Assembly (NCBI GenBank): GCA_900769785.1
Contig: CAAGHV010000195.1
Span: 1 to 9,410, forward strand
DNA: 9,410 nt
Direction of reading: 5' to 3'
From: Bacteroidales bacterium
Lineage (GTDB): Bacteria; Bacteroidota; Bacteroidia; Bacteroidales; P3
Positions 5,972-9,410 of the stretch are shown here, piece after piece (position 1 is the first letter of the stretch; each line of letters begins with the position of its first letter). The notes below the pieces were generated by a model, which saw only the letters and a program-made list of their open reading frames with translations, was not told the origin of the DNA and did no database searches. The translations under genes were made by a program, and so were the position numbers.

Positions 5972-7114
5972 TTAGTTGGCATTCAGCATTACAGGCATTA
6001 CCAACATAAGGATATTCTCTTTCAAATCCTCTTCTTCATTTACCGGAAACAAAATTCCGGCACGACTTGGATGTGCAAGTTCCATCATTACATTTTCTGT
6101 ATCAATATTATTTACCATATCCAAAAGGAATCTTGCATTGAAACCTATTTCCATTTGTTCTCCTTCATATTCGCAAGCAATCTTTTCTTTAGCATCACTA
6201 GAATTTTCAATATCTTCCGATGATATTATGAGTTCTTTTTCGGTGCAAAGCAAACGAACCTGCAAAGTAGATTGGTTAGCGAAAATAGACACACGACGTA
6301 AACTATTCAAGAATTCCGAACGGTTTATTATTAATTTATTTGGATTTTCTTTCGGTATTGCAGCTTCGTAGTTAGGATATTTTCCATCTATCAAACGACA
6401 TACTATATAGAAATTATCAAACGAGAAATATACATTTGTCGAGTTGTATTCTACTACTATATCCACATCTTCCTTATTTAGAAGAATTATATTCTTTACA
6501 ATTCCTATTGGTTTTTTAGGCAATATAAAACTTCCTGTTTCATTAGAATTAATATCCATTCTACGATAACGAACAAGTTTATGTGCATCTGTACCTACAA
6601 ATGTTATAGATTCTGAATTTATCTCACAATAAATTCCTGACATTTGCTGACGCATTTCGTTATTTCCTGTAGCAAAAGATGTTTTAGATATAGCATTAAC
6701 CAATACCGATGCAGGCAATACTATGCGTGTAGTATTATCGTCTTTCTTAAGAACAGGATATGTTTCCGGATTCTGACCAGCCAAACGATACTTACCTTCT
6801 CCTGCTTCTATATCAATCATATAGTTATCCGGATCAACAGAAAATGCCAAAGGCATATCAGAGAAAGACTTTAATATTTCCAACAGCATCTTAGCGGGAA
6901 CTGCCACTTCGTCTATACCTTCAACCTTCACTGTATCCAACTCTATGGTAGCAACCAACGTTGTTTCCAAATCTGTTGCCTTAATAGTAAGAATATTTTC
7001 ATTTAATTTAAAGTGAAAACAATTCAAAATAGCTACAGTATTGTTACCGGTAATAACGCCACTAATTGCTTGCAAATTCTTTAAGAATACCTGACTATTA
7101 ATTATAAACTTCAT
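5972..7114 (-). CDS. dnaN: DNA polymerase III beta subunit (sliding clamp)
   Basis: DnaN forms the ring-shaped dimer that holds DNA polymerase III and many repair and regulatory proteins on DNA. From the ATG at 7114 it has 380 residues, with three clamp domains at roughly 1-120, 125-248 and 250-380. Landmarks are TDAHKLVRYRR (175-185), RLIDGKYPNY (240-249), GFNARFLLD (324-332) and the C-terminal MPVML (373-377), which replaces the MPMRL of Escherichia coli in the partner-binding pocket. The frame stays open to an ATG at 7159. I choose 7114 because MKFI is the usual family start and because the candidate transcription start near 7158 leaves no leader for the longer form. The gene has its own promoter and terminator and no dnaA or recF beside it. 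Confidence 0.95.
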   Translation of the reverse strand: MKFIINSQVFLKNLQAISGVITGNNTVAILNCFHFKLNENILTIKATDLETTLVATIELDTVKVEGIDEVAVPAKMLLEILKSFSDMPLAFSVDPDNYMIDIEAGEGKYRLAGQNPETYPVLKKDDNTTRIVLPASVLVNAISKTSFATGNNEMRQQMSGIYCEINSESITFVGTDAHKLVRYRRMDINSNETGSFILPKKPIGIVKNIILLNKEDVDIVVEYNSTNVYFSFDNFYIVCRLIDGKYPNYEAAIPKENPNKLIINRSEFLNSLRRVSIFANQSTLQVRLLCTEKELIISSEDIENSSDAKEKIACEYEGEQMEIGFNARFLLDMVNNIDTENVMMELAHPSRAGILFPVNEEEDLKENILMLVMPVMLNAN

Positions 7115-7161
7115 TCTATATATGTCTTTTATGATTGTTTCTTTATTCATTAAACTCATTG

Positions 7162-7169
7162 CAAAGTTA
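7162..7169 (-). promoter_or_regulatory. Candidate -7 element of dnaN
   Basis: Minus-strand TAACTTTG (7169-7162), followed by CA, matches TAnnTTTG. Transcription would start near 7158, giving a leader of about 43 bases to the ATG at 7114. The -33 region is weak (CTTC in place of TTTG). Confidence 0.6.
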
Positions 7170-7281
7170 TACCTTTATTTCCGTTTATCGAAGACCAGTA
7201 CTAGTTTTTTTACTAACAAATTGTTTATTACTCTATACAACGTTCTTGTTTTTAAGCATTTGAACACTTAGTTTTAGAGAA

Positions 7282-7319
7282 TAAAAAAGGCCACAAACCC
7301 TATTTCAGATTCGTGGCCT
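7282..7319 (-). terminator. Intrinsic terminator of the WG-repeat gene
   Basis: On the minus strand, AGGCCACGAA pairs with TTTGTGGCCT (10 pairs including one G-U, 12-base loop), followed by TTTTTATTC. It lies 24 bases after the stop of the gene at 7344-7844 and separates it from the dnaN promoter. Confidence 0.85.
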
Positions 7320-7343
7320 ATCATAATACCTAAAATATTATTA

Positions 7344-7844
7344 TTATCTATACCAATATTCGTTTCCCAACTTATCGATATAACCTTTGCGAGGCACACC
7401 ATTTTCATCACGCACCACAAACTCATATTTACCAAAGTGCATAATAATTTCATCATACTTAAATGGTGTAACAAATGCTCCCTGCATTGTAACAAATGCC
7501 CATTTATCACCCTTACGAACAGCTCCAAAAAGTGCCAAATATCTAAGTTTGGTATAATCTATCTCGTAATAAACCTCGTCATATATTATATTTAATAGTC
7601 TTTCGTTTTTCTGTCCTACCAATCCCCATTTACCATTGAGAGACACACCATACATACCGCCATTAGACTCATACATCGCAGCATCATAAATTGGAGGTAT
7701 TATCCATTCGTCATTTTCATCTACATATCCCCATTTGCCATTTTCATCTTCGCCGGCATATATCATTGGGAACAACTCTTCTTGTGCAGCAACTGATGCA
7801 ATTTGTGCAAAAAATATTGCCACTAATAAAAATATCTTACGCAT
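7344..7844 (-). CDS. Secreted WG-repeat protein
   Basis: The 166 residues begin with a clear signal peptide (basic MRK, hydrophobic core, likely cleavage after VAA at residue 20, before QEEL). There is no lipobox cysteine, so it should be released to the periplasm or exported rather than lipid-anchored. The mature part consists of degenerate WG repeats: GKWGYVDENDEW (36-47) with IIPPIYDAA, GKWGLVGQKNER (71-82) with IIYDEV, DKWAFVTMQGAF (113-124) with FKYDEI, and a final partial GYIDKLGNEYW (154-164). WG repeats are beta-rich modules of largely unknown role, common in secreted Bacteroidetes proteins. The gene has its own promoter and terminator. It lies downstream of the radical SAM and membrane genes, but I see no functional link. 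Confidence 0.85.
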   Translation of the reverse strand: MRKIFLLVAIFFAQIASVAAQEELFPMIYAGEDENGKWGYVDENDEWIIPPIYDAAMYESNGGMYGVSLNGKWGLVGQKNERLLNIIYDEVYYEIDYTKLRYLALFGAVRKGDKWAFVTMQGAFVTPFKYDEIIMHFGKYEFVVRDENGVPRKGYIDKLGNEYWYR

Positions 7845-7966
7845 TTCTATGGTTTATTTATATTATTACTTCTATTATTATTTTCTTTTATATTGATACT
7901 TATGCAGTATATATCAAAACTATAAATGCACACAATATTGCATAAACAAACTTATAATTCAAAATG

Positions 7967-7997
7967 CAAATGTACGATTTTTTTCTTCTCCAACAAA
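7967..7997 (-). promoter_or_regulatory. Promoter of the WG-repeat gene
   Basis: Minus-strand TTTG (7997-7994), a 19-base spacer, then TACATTTG (7974-7967) followed by CA. This is the best match to the Bacteroidetes promoter consensus in the window. Transcription would start near 7963, leaving a leader of about 118 bases before the ATG at 7844. I see no obvious structure in the leader. Confidence 0.7.
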
Positions 7998-8029
7998 ACT
8001 ATAGCCAAAAAATATTATTCTCTACTATA

Positions 8030-8413
8030 TCAACCATTGTTCTTTGTATCGGTCTTGGCCAATTTTACAAGTTCTCTTTTACCAAATATAGTATATACAA
8101 TATAGGCTACTACAAAGTATATCAAAAACATTTTCATAATCCCAAAGTTGAAGTAAATAAATAGGAATAACACACCTATATGCAAAAACATCTCGCCAAA
8201 CTGCAACAGCATATATGCCGACATAAACCGCTTGGGATTATTGGCAATAACTCTATCCACACAGCAATAAAGCAGAAATGTTACTACGGCAAAATAAATT
8301 GGTATTGCAAAGAATATAGGTTCAAAATAGTTTTCGGCCACCAAAGCCATTATAGCCACTAGTGCTATAAGTACTGCCGACACAAGCAGCAAACGTTTTA
8401 AAAATGTTTTCAT
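8030..8413 (-). CDS. Four-helix integral membrane protein, unknown function
   Basis: The 127 residues carry four hydrophobic segments at about 5-26, 33-51, 66-90 and 92-109. A short basic loop (NNPKRF, about 58-63) separates the second and third, and there is a charged C-terminus. The arrangement is reminiscent of small membrane proteins found in Bacteroidetes near ATP synthase genes, but I cannot assign a family and no ATP synthase gene is here. The ATG at 8413 begins two bases after the stop of the radical SAM gene, so the two are almost certainly co-transcribed and perhaps translationally coupled. No terminator is evident after it before the WG promoter. Confidence 0.8.
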   Translation of the reverse strand: MKTFLKRLLLVSAVLIALVAIMALVAENYFEPIFFAIPIYFAVVTFLLYCCVDRVIANNPKRFMSAYMLLQFGEMFLHIGVLFLFIYFNFGIMKMFLIYFVVAYIVYTIFGKRELVKLAKTDTKNNG

Positions 8414-8415
8414 CG

Positions 8416-9410
8416 TTATATTGTATTAAATTTATTATTATCAAAACAAGTATCCACAGCATGCACACTACCGCTTATTATTGACGATGCTTCCCTACAT
8501 CCACAATCGCAAAAGCTAACTTCGGCACAATCTACACACATATTAGGGATATATGCTCGGTGGGCAAAAGTATTCCAATATTCGATATCCGAAACTATTG
8601 CAGTATCTAGTATATGCCCCACCTTGCGAGGCGAATGATTACATACCCTCACATATCCCGACGGATCTACAACAAAGAACTCTTTGGCCGCAGCACACAT
8701 TGTAGAAATATTCAATCGCTTATATTTATCTATATTATTAATTACACATCGTGGGAATTCGGTACCCACCGAGCCGGTTCTACCCGAATGCTCTAGCACT
8801 TCTTCGGCAATATCCAACATACCATTCAGTTGCTCTCTGCTCAACATCAATTCAGTGATATATGACAATCCTCTACCACCCGGAAGGAACCGATTGAGCA
8901 ATACAGTATCGGCACCGGCAAGAAGAGCCATTGCCAATGTATTAAACAATTCGTGGTAATTCAATTGTGTAACAGTAACATTTACCGTTGTGTGCAATCC
9001 TATATTCTTTGCTTCTTCAAACCAATGTAATACCCCTGCGGCATTATCAACTCCGGTATGCTTGGCAAAGGTATCGATACCGGGCAAACTCATGCTAAGA
9101 TGCACCCCGTATTGCTTAAAAGCTTTCAAATATACTTCATTCATCAACAAACCATTGGATATAAGAACTATATCCACACCTTTATTGAACATATCGCCAT
9201 TACGTATATACTCCAGCAAATCCAACAGATAAGGGGAAAGCAACGCCTCGCCACCTGATATAGATATATTTTCTATCCCCAATCCTTGCAATACATTCAA
9301 TGCCTGCTTCCACTCTTCCAATGACATTTCTTTGCCTTTGGTATAGCGTTGGTAGCCATCGGCCTCAACTTCCCATGGGCATGAGCAGAACTTGCAAAAG
9401 TGGTTACACC
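8416..9410 (-). CDS. Radical SAM/SPASM domain protein (5' end outside the window)
   Basis: Radical SAM enzymes reduce S-adenosylmethionine at a 4Fe-4S cluster to make a 5'-deoxyadenosyl radical. The frame is open to the right edge, where it encodes CNHFCKFC (9408-9385), the CxxxCxxC cluster motif. A start at the internal ATG at 9327 would lose this motif, so the true start is beyond position 9410. Counting from that first cysteine, 330 residues are present. ISISGGE (about 47-53) is the SAM-binding glycine motif. The C-terminus has a complete SPASM pattern for auxiliary clusters: C-x12-G-x4-C in CAAAKEFFVVDPSGYVRVC, then CVDCAEVSFCDCGC (CxxC-x5-C-x3-C). SPASM enzymes usually modify peptides or proteins. 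The substrate is unknown and no precursor peptide gene is visible. It is followed after two bases by a membrane protein gene. Confidence 0.9.
   Translation of the reverse strand, partial: CNHFCKFCSCPWEVEADGYQRYTKGKEMSLEEWKQALNVLQGLGIENISISGGEALLSPYLLDLLEYIRNGDMFNKGVDIVLISNGLLMNEVYLKAFKQYGVHLSMSLPGIDTFAKHTGVDNAAGVLHWFEEAKNIGLHTTVNVTVTQLNYHELFNTLAMALLAGADTVLLNRFLPGGRGLSYITELMLSREQLNGMLDIAEEVLEHSGRTGSVGTEFPRCVINNIDKYKRLNISTMCAAAKEFFVVDPSGYVRVCNHSPRKVGHILDTAIVSDIEYWNTFAHRAYIPNMCVDCAEVSFCDCGCREASSIISGSVHAVDTCFDNNKFNTI

Noticed and set aside
5976..6371. Plus-strand open frame of 131 residues opposite dnaN
   Set aside because: Entirely antisense to the clamp gene, with a low-complexity serine- and isoleucine-rich composition.
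7274..7528. Minus-strand open frame of 84 residues overlapping the WG gene end
   Set aside because: It is out of frame with the WG gene and passes through that gene's terminator.
8416..9327. Radical SAM gene starting at the ATG at 9327
   Set aside because: The cluster-binding CxxxCxxC motif lies upstream of this ATG in the same open frame, so the gene extends past the window.

Overview
The window looks like a piece of an AT-rich chromosome from the Bacteroidetes, probably order Bacteroidales. The evidence is the run ftsX - DUF3098 gene - uppP - truB - queA, the Bacteroidetes-type promoter elements (TTTG near -33, TAnnTTTG near -7) ahead of several genes, the absence of Shine-Dalgarno sequences (starts are preceded by A/T-rich stretches), and protein sequences typical of the phylum. 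No insertion sequence, phage gene, rRNA, tRNA or CRISPR array was seen. I cannot name the genus.

Layout. Positions 1-591 carry no convincing gene. They hold nested inverted repeats, a 14-bp tandem repeat abutting a near-perfect palindrome, a strong plus-strand terminator, and spaced TACACTG repeats ahead of a candidate promoter. The only plus-strand gene (592-852) encodes an 86-residue protein with a ribbon-helix-helix-like N-terminus and a tail holding two sliding-clamp-binding-like pentapeptides. Everything else reads on the minus strand. In transcription order from the right: a radical SAM/SPASM enzyme cut by the window edge, a four-helix membrane protein 2 bp after it, a secreted WG-repeat protein with its own promoter and terminator, and dnaN with its own promoter and terminator. 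Next come ftsX, the DUF3098 gene, uppP and truB in a tight run (gaps of 12-35 bp). Then queA follows behind its own promoter, and ispD lies behind a terminator-like hairpin.

How the genes fit together. FtsX (regulation of septal peptidoglycan hydrolysis), UppP (recycling of the undecaprenyl carrier lipid) and IspD (MEP pathway, source of the isoprenoid units in that lipid) all touch envelope building. TruB and QueA modify tRNA. DnaN is the replication sliding clamp. The most interesting item is the small protein at 592-852, whose tail suggests it may dock on that clamp. The radical SAM/SPASM enzyme with its membrane partner is a second unit of unknown role, and its start and any substrate gene may lie beyond the right edge.
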